NCBI RefSeq assembly: GCF_019392245.1
Contig: NZ_JAHXRL010000007.1
Span: 124,001-188,000 of the forward strand
Direction of reading: 5' to 3'
Origin: Sulfitobacter sp. CW3
GTDB lineage: Bacteria > Pseudomonadota > Alphaproteobacteria > Rhodobacterales > Rhodobacteraceae
DNA: 64,000 nucleotides
The notes beneath the pieces were generated by a model. The model was not told the DNA's origin. It was given only the letters and a program-made list of their open reading frames with translations, and made no database searches. A program made the translations under genes and the position numbers. Of the stretch, positions 1 through 8,479 are shown piece by piece; position 1 is the stretch's first letter; every line of letters starts with the position of its first letter.

Positions 1-19
1 TCCGCTAGCAAATTACCGA

Positions 20-42
20 AATGTCGCGCAACCTGCGACATT
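20..42. promoter_or_regulatory. Perfect inverted repeat upstream of TRAP dctP (putative operator)
   Basis: Two perfect 8-base arms, AATGTCGC and GCGACATT, are separated by 7 bases. The site ends 44 bases before the chosen start of the TRAP binding-protein gene, where an operator would overlap the promoter. The arms are not followed by a T-run, so a terminator is unlikely. Size and symmetry fit a dimeric repressor or activator; which one is not known. Confidence 0.45.
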
Positions 43-86
43 ACATAAGCAGCGAAAAGCTGCATCATCAACTCTGGGAGGAAACG

Positions 87-1130
87 ATGGATAGACGTTC
101 TTTGATTAAAACCGTGGCAGCGGGTGTTTTCGCAAGCGGTATGTTTGCTGGCACGACCGCATCGGCTGAAACAACAACACTACGCCTGCACCAGTTCTTG
201 CCGCCTGTCGCGACTGTGCCCAAGCATATTCTAAAGCCGTGGGCAGAACGCGTTGAAGCCGCATCCAATGGCACCCTGAAAATTGAACATTTCGATGCCA
301 TGTCGCTTGGTGGTCGCCCGCCGGAATTGATGGACCAGGCGATTGACGGTGTTGTCGATATGTCGATGACAGTGGTCGGATATACCCCCGGTCGCTATCC
401 CAAGACCGAAGTGTTCGAACTGCCCTTTATGATGACCGATCCGGTCGCAACATCCGAGGCATTCTGGCAGTTGGTCGAGGATGATCTCCAAAACGGCGAA
501 TACAAGGACCTGAAAGTTCTCGGCGCATGGGTGCACGGCCCCGGTGTGATCCACACCAAAGACCCGGTGACCAAGCTGGAAGACCTTGCCGGCAAAAAGC
601 TGCGTGGCCCGACACGGGTGATCAACGATATGCTCTCCGAGCTAGGTGCGACGCCGGTGGGCCTGCCCCTGCCCGGCATCCCCGAGGCCTTGTCCAAAGG
701 TGTTGTCGAAGGCACCGTGATCCCATGGGAAGTTACCCCGTCGATCCGTCTGACCGAGCTGGTAACCAACCACACGGAATTCACCGGACCAGAATCGCTT
801 TATACGGCGACAATCGTGCTGGTGATGAACAAGGATAAATACGAATCCCTGTCGGATGAGCAACGCGCCGCAATTGATCAGGAATCCGGTGTTGCACTGA
901 GCAGATTTGCCGCTCAGGTGATGTTTGATTATGACGCGCCCGGTCGTGCGATTGCCGAGAAGAATGGCAATAACATCATTGAACTGGACGCAGCAGAAGT
1001 TGCCCGTTTCAAGGACGCTGCGCAGCCGGTGATCCAACGTTGGGTGGCCGAGGCTGAAGGCAAAGGCTTTGACGGGCAGGCGCTGATTGATCACGCCAAG
1101 GCATTGATCAAAGCAAAATCAGAAATGTGA
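87..1130 (+). CDS. TRAP transporter substrate-binding protein (DctP family)
   Basis: Periplasmic binding subunit of a TRAP transporter, which captures a small organic acid for a DctQM membrane pair. The 347-residue length is usual for the family. The start is set by GGGAGG at 76-81, five bases before ATG 87. An upstream in-frame ATG at 21 lies inside an inverted repeat and has no ribosome site. The N-terminus has a twin-arginine pair at residues 3-4, a hydrophobic stretch and an AxA cleavage site at 25-27, so it is exported, possibly by Tat. The mid-protein GKKLRGP segment is where the family keeps its ligand-carboxylate-binding arginine. No dctQ or dctM follows, so those genes lie upstream of the window or elsewhere. 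Position next to an acyl-CoA operon suggests uptake of its substrate, which is inference. Confidence 0.9.
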   Translation: MDRRSLIKTVAAGVFASGMFAGTTASAETTTLRLHQFLPPVATVPKHILKPWAERVEAASNGTLKIEHFDAMSLGGRPPELMDQAIDGVVDMSMTVVGYTPGRYPKTEVFELPFMMTDPVATSEAFWQLVEDDLQNGEYKDLKVLGAWVHGPGVIHTKDPVTKLEDLAGKKLRGPTRVINDMLSELGATPVGLPLPGIPEALSKGVVEGTVIPWEVTPSIRLTELVTNHTEFTGPESLYTATIVLVMNKDKYESLSDEQRAAIDQESGVALSRFAAQVMFDYDAPGRAIAEKNGNNIIELDAAEVARFKDAAQPVIQRWVAEAEGKGFDGQALIDHAKALIKAKSEM

Positions 1131-1139
1131 TAGTGCAGG

Positions 1140-1160
1140 GGCGGCCCATCTCGGGCCGCC
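1140..1160 (+). terminator. GC-rich hairpin after TRAP dctP
   Basis: An 8-base-pair stem, GGCGGCCC with GGGCCGCC, and a 5-base loop begin 9 bases after the dctP stop codon. The following TCATT is only weakly T-rich. The convergent MarR gene ends at 1178, so the hairpin may serve both directions. Confidence 0.6.
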
Positions 1161-1177
1161 TCATTCGGGCACGGTAA

Positions 1178-1660
1178 TCAGTCTTCGACCAGCTTCAAAA
1201 GTATCGCATGCAGGCTGTCACGTTCAGCGTGGCTGATGTTGGCGAATATGCGATCTTCATGGGCAATAATTGCCGCACGCACCCTGTCATGCAGCTGATG
1301 CCCTTTTAGCGTGGCGCGCAGCGCATAGGCCCGCCTGTCAGACAGGGCACGTTCACGGCGGATCAAATCCAACCCTTCCAGTTCGTCTACGATAACCACC
1401 ATCCCTGACCGTTCGATCGACAAGGCGGCGGCTACATCACTTTGGTTAATGTCAGGGTTTCCGATCACGACGGACAGCACAGACATACTGCGCTGGCTTA
1501 GATCAAAGCCCAACAGCAATTCACGCAGGTCCCGCTGGATTGTCACCCAACTGCGCTTGATCAGATATCCGGTGAAATCTGGTAGCGCGCTCTTACTGAT
1601 CGGGGTCAACAGTTCGCCGTTTTGGGCAGTGCCCGTGGAAGTGCGCGCTTGTGTGGTCAT
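1178..1660 (-). CDS. MarR family transcriptional regulator
   Basis: A 160-residue winged-helix repressor typical of the MarR family. The core runs from about residue 50 to 130: a helix-turn-helix around NQSDVAAALSIERSGMVVIV and the wing segment RRERALSDRRAYALR. MarR proteins bind palindromes as dimers and usually release DNA on binding aromatic or carboxylic ligands. It is convergent with the TRAP gene and divergent from the DUF3237 gene at 1799, with a TGTTC-N7-GAACA repeat between. It probably controls itself and that gene, and possibly the catabolic operon beyond; the ligand is unknown. Confidence 0.85.
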   Translation of the reverse strand: MTTQARTSTGTAQNGELLTPISKSALPDFTGYLIKRSWVTIQRDLRELLLGFDLSQRSMSVLSVVIGNPDINQSDVAAALSIERSGMVVIVDELEGLDLIRRERALSDRRAYALRATLKGHQLHDRVRAAIIAHEDRIFANISHAERDSLHAILLKLVED

Positions 1661-1678
1661 TGCCTGCCTGCCTCATTA

Positions 1679-1695
1679 TGTTCTGACACCGAACA
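1679..1695. promoter_or_regulatory. Inverted repeat in the MarR/DUF3237 intergenic region
   Basis: TGTTC and GAACA are separated by 7 bases, 18 bases upstream of the MarR start codon. This is the place and shape expected of an autoregulatory MarR operator. The arms are short, so chance is not excluded. Confidence 0.35.
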
Positions 1696-1798
1696 GTATT
1701 CCGATCCGACGATTTTATGCAAGGCTGATGCAGGGGCTTGTTTGCGGTCGCCCCGCTATTGCATGATCGCTCAAACATCCGCACCGCCAAGGAACCAC

Positions 1799-2266
1799 AT
1801 GTCCCGTTTACCTGCCCCCGTCCTTCGCCATGTGACCGATCTGACCGTCACATTGGACCCGATCCGACACATGAACCATGGTCGCGCAGGGGTCCGCCGG
1901 ATTATTCCGATTGTTGGCGGCACCGCAAAAGGGCCGGCAATCAATGGCAAAATCCTGAACGTCGGTGCTGATTGGCAGACACAATTTGCAAGCGGGTTGA
2001 CCGAACTTGATACCCGCTATGCGATTGAAACCGACGATGGCGCAACGATTGAGATCAAGAATTATGGCTACCGGCACGGCCCTGCCGACGTGCTGGATGC
2101 GTTGGTGCGCGGCGAGGAAGTTCCCCCTGACGCCTATTATATGCGCACCCATGCGCGGCTTGAGACCGGCGATGACCGCTATGCTTGGGTGAACCATACC
2201 CTGTTTGTCGGAAATGGTGCGCGTCTGAACGGGCTGGTGCAAATGTCGCTCTTTGCGATTGATTGA
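1799..2266 (+). CDS. DUF3237 domain-containing protein
   Basis: A 155-residue cytoplasmic protein that is one DUF3237 domain, a small beta-barrel-like family of unknown biochemical role often found in catabolic clusters. Family features visible are the GTAKGPAINGKI segment near residue 40, the YGYRHGP loop, and the pair YYMRTHARLETGDDRYAW and LFVGNGAR near the C-terminus. The start is set by AAGGA at 1789-1793, five bases before ATG 1799. It lies between a MarR regulator and an acyl-CoA synthetase operon, which suggests an accessory catabolic role. No catalytic residues can be named. Confidence 0.8.
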   Translation: MSRLPAPVLRHVTDLTVTLDPIRHMNHGRAGVRRIIPIVGGTAKGPAINGKILNVGADWQTQFASGLTELDTRYAIETDDGATIEIKNYGYRHGPADVLDALVRGEEVPPDAYYMRTHARLETGDDRYAWVNHTLFVGNGARLNGLVQMSLFAID

Positions 2267-2527
2267 GTTTACCGTCGAAATTCCCCGTCTGACGTAAAGA
2301 AGGGCTTTCTTTCTGGGGACAGGCATGTTCAATTTTGCCTCGTATTGCGCGGATCATAGCATGGGACGGGACCGAAACCCGCCAAATCCTGCCAATTGTC
2401 AGTTTGCGGAACTTCGTTCCGTTATGCGGTATTGGCAGATGAGGTTTTAACGCTTAGGCTACGCAAATCAGAGTCGCGGACAATCGTGGAGGAGCGTTCG
2501 CAAAGGCTTGTTTAGGGAGGGGTATAT

Positions 2528-2575
2528 ATGGCCGAGAAATCGGAAGGACTGCCAATGCGGGGTGGCCGTTTATGA
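2528..2575 (+). CDS. 15-residue leader ORF, or frameshifted N-terminus of the acyl-CoA synthetase
   Basis: The strongest ribosome site of this operon, GGGAGGGG at 2515-2522 with a 5-base spacer, does not precede the synthetase start. It precedes ATG 2528, which opens a 15-codon frame (MAEKSEGLPMRGGRL). That frame stops at TGA 2573-2575, overlapping the synthetase ATG 2572 as ATGA. Either this is a translated leader coupled to the synthetase, or the synthetase truly starts at 2528 and one base is missing near 2567-2572. One added base would fuse the peptide in frame to MTGMTMEEAIR. The 261 bases between the DUF3237 gene and this ORF show nothing else I can name. Confidence 0.4.
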   Translation: MAEKSEGLPMRGGRL

Positions 2576-4263
2576 CGGGCATGACGATGGAAGAGGCCAT
2601 TCGCCACACCGTTGCCACCAACCCGACATTCGAGGTTGTTGAGGCAAATGTACGCGGTGTTACATACCGCACCTTCAAGAATATTCCCGGTACTGTGGCC
2701 GCATTGGTACAGGCCAGCCGTGAACAACATGACAACGGTGCCGCTGAATTTCTGGTCTATCAGGAAGAACGCTGGACCTATGATGAATTCTGCGCGCAGG
2801 TTCATCAAATCTCTCGCGGGTTGCGCGACACGTTAGATATCCAAAAGGGCGACCGCGTTGGCATTGCCATGCGCAACTATCCCGAACTGCTGATGCTGAC
2901 GCTGGCCATTGCGTCGGCGGGTGCCGTTGTGGTGTTCGTGAATGCGTGGTGGACCACCGAAGAACTGGATTATGCCCTGCAAGACAGCGGCGCGAAAACA
3001 ATCTTTGCTGATGGGCCCCGATTGGAACGGATGCTGCCGCTCCAAGACAGCCTCGGCCTGCGTTTGATTGGTGTGCGTGATGGCGAGGGGATGACCGATC
3101 ATTCCGTGACCGCGCTGGCCGCTGATATGCCGGATACTCCCATCGACGGTATCACTTTGGATACGGATGATGATTTTGCCGTGATGTATTCATCTGGCAG
3201 CACGGGCAAGCCCAAGGGCGTCGTGCAGACCCACCGCAGCGCAGTTAGTGCTGTGTTTACCTGGCTTATTCAGGCGGTCGCGGCTCCTTTGGTCAACCCG
3301 CCCCAACCCGGTGATCCCGAGCCACCCCGCCCCTCGGGGTTGGTGGTCACGCCGCTGTTCCACGTCACTGCCACGCATCCGTTGTTCCTGCTCAGCCTGC
3401 CAGCCGGGGCTAAAATCTCGTTGTTGCATAAATGGGATGCAGAGGAAGCCGTTCGCGTGATCAACCGCGAAAAAGTCACGCGTTTTCTGGGCGTGCCCAC
3501 ACAATCTGCCGATCTGCTAGAGGCGGCGAAACGGATGGGGGAAACTCTGCCAACGCTCACTTGGCTGGGTGCTGGTGGTGCCAAACGCCCCGCTGCCCAA
3601 GTTGCGCAGTTGCAAGGGCAGTTCCCTGCCGCTGAAATTGCCACCGGCTGGGGCATGACCGAAACCAACGCCCTTGGCATTGGCATGGTCGGCGAAGAAT
3701 ACAACAAACGTCCCGATGCGGCTGGCAAACTGCACCCGCCGCTGCAAGACGTGCGGTTTCTGGATGATAACGGCAACGATGTGCCCGTCGGCCAACTGGG
3801 TGAAATCACCGTCAAAAGCCCTGCCAACATGCGCTGTTACCTCAACAAACCAGAAGCCACCGCCGAGACGATGCAAGACGGCTGGCTGCGCACCGGTGAT
3901 CTGGGTGTGATCGACGAAGAAGGGTTCATCACCATTCTGGACCGCAAGAAAAACATCATCATCCGCGGCGGTGAAAACATTGCTTGTCTGGATGTTGAAG
4001 GGGCCTTGCACACACATCCCGACGTGATTGAGGCATGCGCCTTTTCCGTGCCCGACGAACGGCTGGGTGAAGTCGTGGGTGCCGCGATTCAGATGCGCGA
4101 CGGCAAGGTAATGAGCTGCGATGACATGGCCGCCCATCTGGACGGTCGCCTCGCCAAATTCAAAATACCGCAACAATTGTGGTGCCAAGACGGGCCTTTG
4201 ACCCGTGGTGCCACCGATAAAATTGACCGCCGTGCGATCCGCGCCGCGTGTCTGGAACTTTAG
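2572..4263 (+). CDS. AMP-dependent acyl-CoA synthetase
   Basis: Activates a carboxylic acid to its CoA thioester through an acyl-adenylate, the entry step for the pathway encoded downstream. At 563 residues it has full family length. The phosphate-binding loop YSSGSTGKPKG starts near residue 206, the adenine motif GWGMTET near 360 and the hinge GWLRTGDLG near 440. The C-terminal catalytic lysine is probably in ATDKIDRR near 553. The ATG overlaps the stop of a 15-codon frame with a strong ribosome site. First of seven closely spaced plus-strand genes for beta-oxidation. Substrate is not readable; the family includes medium-chain, branched and cyclic acid ligases. Confidence 0.9.
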   Translation: MTGMTMEEAIRHTVATNPTFEVVEANVRGVTYRTFKNIPGTVAALVQASREQHDNGAAEFLVYQEERWTYDEFCAQVHQISRGLRDTLDIQKGDRVGIAMRNYPELLMLTLAIASAGAVVVFVNAWWTTEELDYALQDSGAKTIFADGPRLERMLPLQDSLGLRLIGVRDGEGMTDHSVTALAADMPDTPIDGITLDTDDDFAVMYSSGSTGKPKGVVQTHRSAVSAVFTWLIQAVAAPLVNPPQPGDPEPPRPSGLVVTPLFHVTATHPLFLLSLPAGAKISLLHKWDAEEAVRVINREKVTRFLGVPTQSADLLEAAKRMGETLPTLTWLGAGGAKRPAAQVAQLQGQFPAAEIATGWGMTETNALGIGMVGEEYNKRPDAAGKLHPPLQDVRFLDDNGNDVPVGQLGEITVKSPANMRCYLNKPEATAETMQDGWLRTGDLGVIDEEGFITILDRKKNIIIRGGENIACLDVEGALHTHPDVIEACAFSVPDERLGEVVGAAIQMRDGKVMSCDDMAAHLDGRLAKFKIPQQLWCQDGPLTRGATDKIDRRAIRAACLEL

Positions 4264-4293
4264 GCCCTTGGGCCTTTGCTGAAAGGAAGACAG

Positions 4294-5586
4294 ATGAACC
4301 ACCCCTCAGACGAAGAAATCGGTGCCTATATTGGCGCTGCCGGTAAAGCCGCTTGGGAGGTTCCGGGCCTGCCCGCCGACACCAAACTGCGCGAGATTAA
4401 ATCGGTGGGCATTATCGGTGCCGGCACCATGGGCGGCGGCATCGCGATGAACTTTGCCACAGCTGGCATTCCGGTGACCATCGTTGAAACCACCCAAGAA
4501 GCACTGGACCGTGGCCTGAAGGTCGTGCGCGGCAACTATCAGCGCAGCAGCGACAAGGGCCGTTTCCCCCAAGACGAAGTCGAAGCGCGGATGGACCGTT
4601 TCAACGGCCAGCTTGAAATCTCTGCCCTTGCCGATTGCGATCTTGTGATCGAAGCTGTGTTCGAAAACATGGAGCTGAAGCGCAAGATTTTTACCGAGCT
4701 TGACCGCGTGATGAAACCCGGTGCCATTCTGGCCACCAATACATCGGCGCTGAACATCGACGAAATCGCCGCGATGACCAAACGCCCCGAAGACGTGATC
4801 GGTCTGCACTTCTTTTCGCCTGCGAACGTGATGAAACTGCTCGAAATCGTGCGCGCCAAGCATACTGCAGATGATGTTGTTGCGACGTCGATGGACCTCG
4901 CGCAGAAGATCAACAAAATCGCGGCATTGGTTGGCGTTTGCCCCGGCTTTGTTGGCAACCGCATTCTGTTTGCCCGCCAAATTCAGGCGAACAAGCTGTT
5001 GGCCAAAGGGTTGATGCCTTGGGATGTTGATGCTGCGTTGAACTCATTCGGGTTCAAGATGGGGCCGTTCCAGATGTCAGATCTTGCAGGTCTGGATATC
5101 GGTTGGTCCAAAGGGGCCAAGACCGATAACCCGATCCGTGACGCGCTGTGCGAAATGGATCGTCGGGGCCAGAAAACCAAAGCCGGTTTTTACGACTATG
5201 ACGAAGCCCGCCGCCCGATCCCGTCGGATGTGGTTGCAGACGTGATCAAAGACATCACCGGCGCTGAATCTTCGTCGATGTCTGCAGATGAAATCATCGA
5301 AATCTGCATCTATCCAATGATCAACGAGGCCGTCAAAATCCTCGAGGAAAACAAGGCACAGCGCCCGTCGGATATCGATGTGGTCTGGTTGAACGGCTAT
5401 GGCTGGCCCGCCGACAAGGGCGGCCCGATGTTCTATGGTGACATGGTCGGCGCCCAAGCCGTGCTGGACGTGATGGAACGCTTGGGCGCAGAAGACCCCG
5501 CCTTTGCCCCCGCGCAGTTGCTGCGTGATCTGGCGACAAGCGGCGGAAAATTTACCGAGATTGATACCGGAGGGCTGAAAACATGA
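4294..5586 (+). CDS. 3-hydroxyacyl-CoA dehydrogenase (NAD-binding, two C-terminal domains)
   Basis: Oxidises (S)-3-hydroxyacyl-CoA to 3-ketoacyl-CoA with NAD. The Rossmann loop GAGTMGGG sits near residues 42-49. The segment [17 protein letters not shown] carries the catalytic histidine typical of the family. Two helical C-terminal dimerisation domains follow; the second contains [11 protein letters not shown]. At 430 residues it resembles the dehydrogenase half of FadB without the fused hydratase, which the next gene supplies. ATG 4294 is preceded by AAGGA; a TTG 18 bases upstream is less likely. A small hairpin (AGGCC/GGCCT) separates it from the synthetase. Confidence 0.9.
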   Translation: MNHPSDEEIGAYIGAAGKAAWEVPGLPADTKLREIKSVGIIGAGTMGGGIAMNFATAGIPVTIVETTQEALDRGLKVVRGNYQRSSDKGRFPQDEVEARMDRFNGQLEISALADCDLVIEAVFENMELKRKIFTELDRVMKPGAILATNTSALNIDEIAAMTKRPEDVIGLHFFSPANVMKLLEIVRAKHTADDVVATSMDLAQKINKIAALVGVCPGFVGNRILFARQIQANKLLAKGLMPWDVDAALNSFGFKMGPFQMSDLAGLDIGWSKGAKTDNPIRDALCEMDRRGQKTKAGFYDYDEARRPIPSDVVADVIKDITGAESSSMSADEIIEICIYPMINEAVKILEENKAQRPSDIDVVWLNGYGWPADKGGPMFYGDMVGAQAVLDVMERLGAEDPAFAPAQLLRDLATSGGKFTEIDTGGLKT

Positions 5587-6362
5587 GCTATGAATTCATC
5601 AAGACCGAGAAAAAAGGTCATATCCTGATCGTCACCATGAACCGGCCCGAAGTGTACAACGCCGTTCATGCCGAAATGCACCAAGAGATGAGCGATTGCT
5701 GGGATGCTTTTGCCGCCGACCAAGACCTATGGGTCGCGGTTCTGACCGGTGCGGGCGACAAGGCGTTTACCGCAGGCAATGACCTCAAGGCGACGGCATC
5801 GGGCGGCTCAAAGAAAACGCTGGCCCCGACGGGTTTTGCCGGTCTGTCATCGCGCTTTGATCTGGAAAAGCCGATTATCGCGGCCGTGAACGGGTTCGCC
5901 ATGGGCGGCGGTTTTGAAACGGCGCTGTCTTGCGACATTATCCTAGCCGCCGACACGGCCAAGTTCGCCCTGCCCGAAGTCAAAGTGGGCTTCTTCGCCT
6001 CTGCCTCGGGTGTGCAGCGTTTGTCGCGCTATATCGGGCGCCTTGCCGCGCAGGAACTGATGCTGACGGGCCGTACAATTGACGCCGCCGAAGCGTTGAA
6101 ACTGGGGTGCTGCAACGAAGTGATGCCAGCCGATCAGCTGATGCCACGTGCGATGGAACTGGCGGAGCAGCTATGTTCTGTCTCGCCATCCTCGGTCAAA
6201 GCGACCAAGCGGATTTTGAACAGCATGAACGTGGCCGAAGGTCTGCCCGAAAGCCTTGAATACAGCCGTGTCGTCCAAGGCGATCTGGCGCAAACCGAAG
6301 ACTTCAAAGAAGGCGTTCAGGCCTTTGTCGAGAAACGCAAGCCCAACTGGGTCAACAAATAA
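5583..6362 (+). CDS. Enoyl-CoA hydratase/isomerase family protein
   Basis: A 259-residue crotonase-fold enzyme, full length, expected to hydrate 2-enoyl-CoA for the preceding dehydrogenase. The oxyanion-hole segments are visible as AFTAGNDLKA near residue 63 and FAMGGGFE near 107. A glutamate is present in each of the two usual catalytic regions (GGGFE and LPEVKVGF). Its ATG overlaps the stop of the dehydrogenase gene (ATGA), so translation is coupled. Other crotonase reactions, such as isomerisation or ring cleavage, cannot be excluded. Confidence 0.88.
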   Translation: MSYEFIKTEKKGHILIVTMNRPEVYNAVHAEMHQEMSDCWDAFAADQDLWVAVLTGAGDKAFTAGNDLKATASGGSKKTLAPTGFAGLSSRFDLEKPIIAAVNGFAMGGGFETALSCDIILAADTAKFALPEVKVGFFASASGVQRLSRYIGRLAAQELMLTGRTIDAAEALKLGCCNEVMPADQLMPRAMELAEQLCSVSPSSVKATKRILNSMNVAEGLPESLEYSRVVQGDLAQTEDFKEGVQAFVEKRKPNWVNK

Positions 6363-6392
6363 TAATCGAAATTAACAGCCGGGAGGCACCGA

Positions 6393-7706
6393 ATGTCACA
6401 TAACGAAGCAATGGCCGGGATGAATAATCTGGAAATGTCCGAAAAGTCCAAGCCGCTTTTGGCCGCCGTGATCAAACATATCCGCGAAAACGTCGATCCG
6501 ATTACAGAGGAATACTTCCGCTTGGGTGAAGGCCGCGCCGATCGCTGGTCCCATGCACCGGGCCAGCTTGAGCTGCTGGAAACGGCCAAGAAAAAGGCGC
6601 GCGAAAGCGGGCTGTGGAACTTCTTTTTGCCCAACGCCGAAACTGGCGAAGGTCTGTCGAACCTCGATTACGCTTACATCGCGGCTGAACTTGGCAAAAG
6701 CCCGTTGGCGTCTGAATCGCTGAACTGTTCGGCACCTGACACCGGCAACATGGAAGTGTTGGAGCGGATTGGCACGCAAGAACAAAAAGACACGTGGCTC
6801 AAGCCGCTGCTGGCGGGTGAAATCCGGTCGGCATTCGCGATGACCGAACCCGATATGGCGTCTTCGGATGCAAAAAACATCTCCACCTCGGCTGTGCTTG
6901 AGAACGGTGAATGGGTCATCAACGGCGAGAAATACTATATCTCGGGTGCCGGTGATCCGCGTTGTAAGATCATGATTACAATGGTTAAAACATCGCCAAA
7001 CGCTGAACCTTTCCGTCAGCAGTCGCAGATCCTCGTGCCCATCGACACCCCCGGTGTCGAGATCATCGGCCCAATGCATGTGTTTGGTCACGACGATGCA
7101 CCGCATGGTCACATGCACATCAAATTCACCAACGTCCGCGTACCCGAGGCGAACATGCTTTGGGGTGAAGGCAAAGGTTTTGAAATCTCTCAAGTGCGTC
7201 TTGGACCTGGCCGTATTCACCACTGCATGCGGTCCATCGGGGCGGCAGAAAAGGCGTTGGATCTGATGATCGAACGCGGTCTGAGCCGTGAAGCGTTTGG
7301 CAAAAAGATCATCGACCTTGGCAAGAACATGGAAACCATTTCCCGCGCCAAAATCGAGATCGAAGCCATGCGCCTGATGGTTCTCAAAGCGGCCAAGGCA
7401 ATGGACGTTCTGGGCAACAAAGAGGCCCGCATCTGGGTGAGCATGATCAAGGCGATGGTGCCAGAAAAAGTTTGCAACATCATTGACCAAGCAATGCAGG
7501 TTCATGGTGCGACCGGTATTTCACAATGGTCGCCGCTGTCCGGCATGTACACGTCGCAGCGCACCTTGCGGTATGCAGATGGTCCCGATGAAGTACACCA
7601 CCACGTTATCGCCCGGGCTGAGGTCAAGGATTACCAAGAATCGAACCTCCGCACATCCCGCGCCCGCGAAGAAATCGCGACAGGTCGGACACGGGGCGGC
7701 GTATGA
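6393..7706 (+). CDS. Acyl-CoA dehydrogenase, ACAD10/ACAD11-like
   Basis: A 437-residue FAD enzyme with the three acyl-CoA dehydrogenase domains. FAD-contact segments are AFAMTEPDMASSDA and WVINGEKYYISGAGD in the first half. The C-terminal segment QVHGATGISQWSPL is followed by LRYADGPDEVHHH. The ADGPDEVH ending, instead of the usual YEGT, is characteristic of ACAD10/11 and of bacterial LvaC, which act on 4-phospho-acyl-CoAs made by an APH-type kinase. A kinase of that type is encoded at 21198-22229. GGGAGG precedes ATG 6393. Ordinary 2,3-dehydrogenation of a branched or bulky acyl-CoA remains possible. Confidence 0.85.
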   Translation: MSHNEAMAGMNNLEMSEKSKPLLAAVIKHIRENVDPITEEYFRLGEGRADRWSHAPGQLELLETAKKKARESGLWNFFLPNAETGEGLSNLDYAYIAAELGKSPLASESLNCSAPDTGNMEVLERIGTQEQKDTWLKPLLAGEIRSAFAMTEPDMASSDAKNISTSAVLENGEWVINGEKYYISGAGDPRCKIMITMVKTSPNAEPFRQQSQILVPIDTPGVEIIGPMHVFGHDDAPHGHMHIKFTNVRVPEANMLWGEGKGFEISQVRLGPGRIHHCMRSIGAAEKALDLMIERGLSREAFGKKIIDLGKNMETISRAKIEIEAMRLMVLKAAKAMDVLGNKEARIWVSMIKAMVPEKVCNIIDQAMQVHGATGISQWSPLSGMYTSQRTLRYADGPDEVHHHVIARAEVKDYQESNLRTSRAREEIATGRTRGGV

Positions 7707-8470
7707 CCCTGTTTAATCTAACCGGAAAGGTGGCGCTGTTAACCGGTGCCTCCAAAGGCATGGGGCTGGCGATGGCCAAAGCCCTTGCCGAGCACGGGGC
7801 GACAGTTGTCATTTCGGCGCGTAAGCAGGATCAACTTGATGCTGCTGCCGCTGAAATCAACGCGCTTGGCAAAGGCAAAGCATTCGGCGTGGCGTGCAAC
7901 GTGGGCTACAAGGAACAGCTGCAAGCATTGGTCGACAAAACCCATGAACTGGCGGGTAAAATCGACATCGTGATCGGGAATGCGGGCGTGAACCCCTATT
8001 ACGGGCCAACGTCGGAAATCCCCGACGATGCCTATCAGAAAACCATGAACGCCAACGTGCAGTCCAACCTATGGCTGGCGCAGATGGTTGCCCCTGACAT
8101 GGTCGAAAAAGGCGCGGGATCAATGGCCTTCACGTCCTCCATCGGGGCGTTCAAACCGTCGGTGATGCTGGGCACCTATGGCATGTCCAAGCTGGCCTTG
8201 ATCGGGCTTGTGCGCAACCTCGCCGCTGAATTCGGGCCCAAAGGCATCCGCTTTAACGCGATTTGCCCCGGACTGGTGAAAACCGAATTCGCGCGCGAAT
8301 TGTGGGACAATCCCGAAGTTGAGAACCGCATCAAAAACGAGATCCCGCTGCGCCGCTTGGGCGAGGCCGAAGATTTTGCGGGGCTTGCTGTATTCCTGGC
8401 CTCTGACGCCAGCCGTTACATGACCGGTCAGGCGCTGACCGTGTGTGGCGGATCAAACATGTGGACGTGA
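7703..8470 (+). CDS. SDR family oxidoreductase
   Basis: A 255-residue classical short-chain dehydrogenase. It has the nucleotide loop TGASKGMG near residue 14, NAG near 93, a serine in FTSSIGAF and the catalytic YGMSK. FNAICPGLVKTEF and the C-terminal TGQALTVCGG are typical of the family. Its ATG overlaps the acyl-CoA dehydrogenase stop (ATGA). In this operon it probably oxidises a hydroxyl group of a pathway intermediate, perhaps a side-chain or ring alcohol, since a dedicated 3-hydroxyacyl-CoA dehydrogenase is already present. Confidence 0.88.
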   Translation: MTLFNLTGKVALLTGASKGMGLAMAKALAEHGATVVISARKQDQLDAAAAEINALGKGKAFGVACNVGYKEQLQALVDKTHELAGKIDIVIGNAGVNPYYGPTSEIPDDAYQKTMNANVQSNLWLAQMVAPDMVEKGAGSMAFTSSIGAFKPSVMLGTYGMSKLALIGLVRNLAAEFGPKGIRFNAICPGLVKTEFARELWDNPEVENRIKNEIPLRRLGEAEDFAGLAVFLASDASRYMTGQALTVCGGSNMWT

Positions 8471-8479
8471 GGGGCTGAT

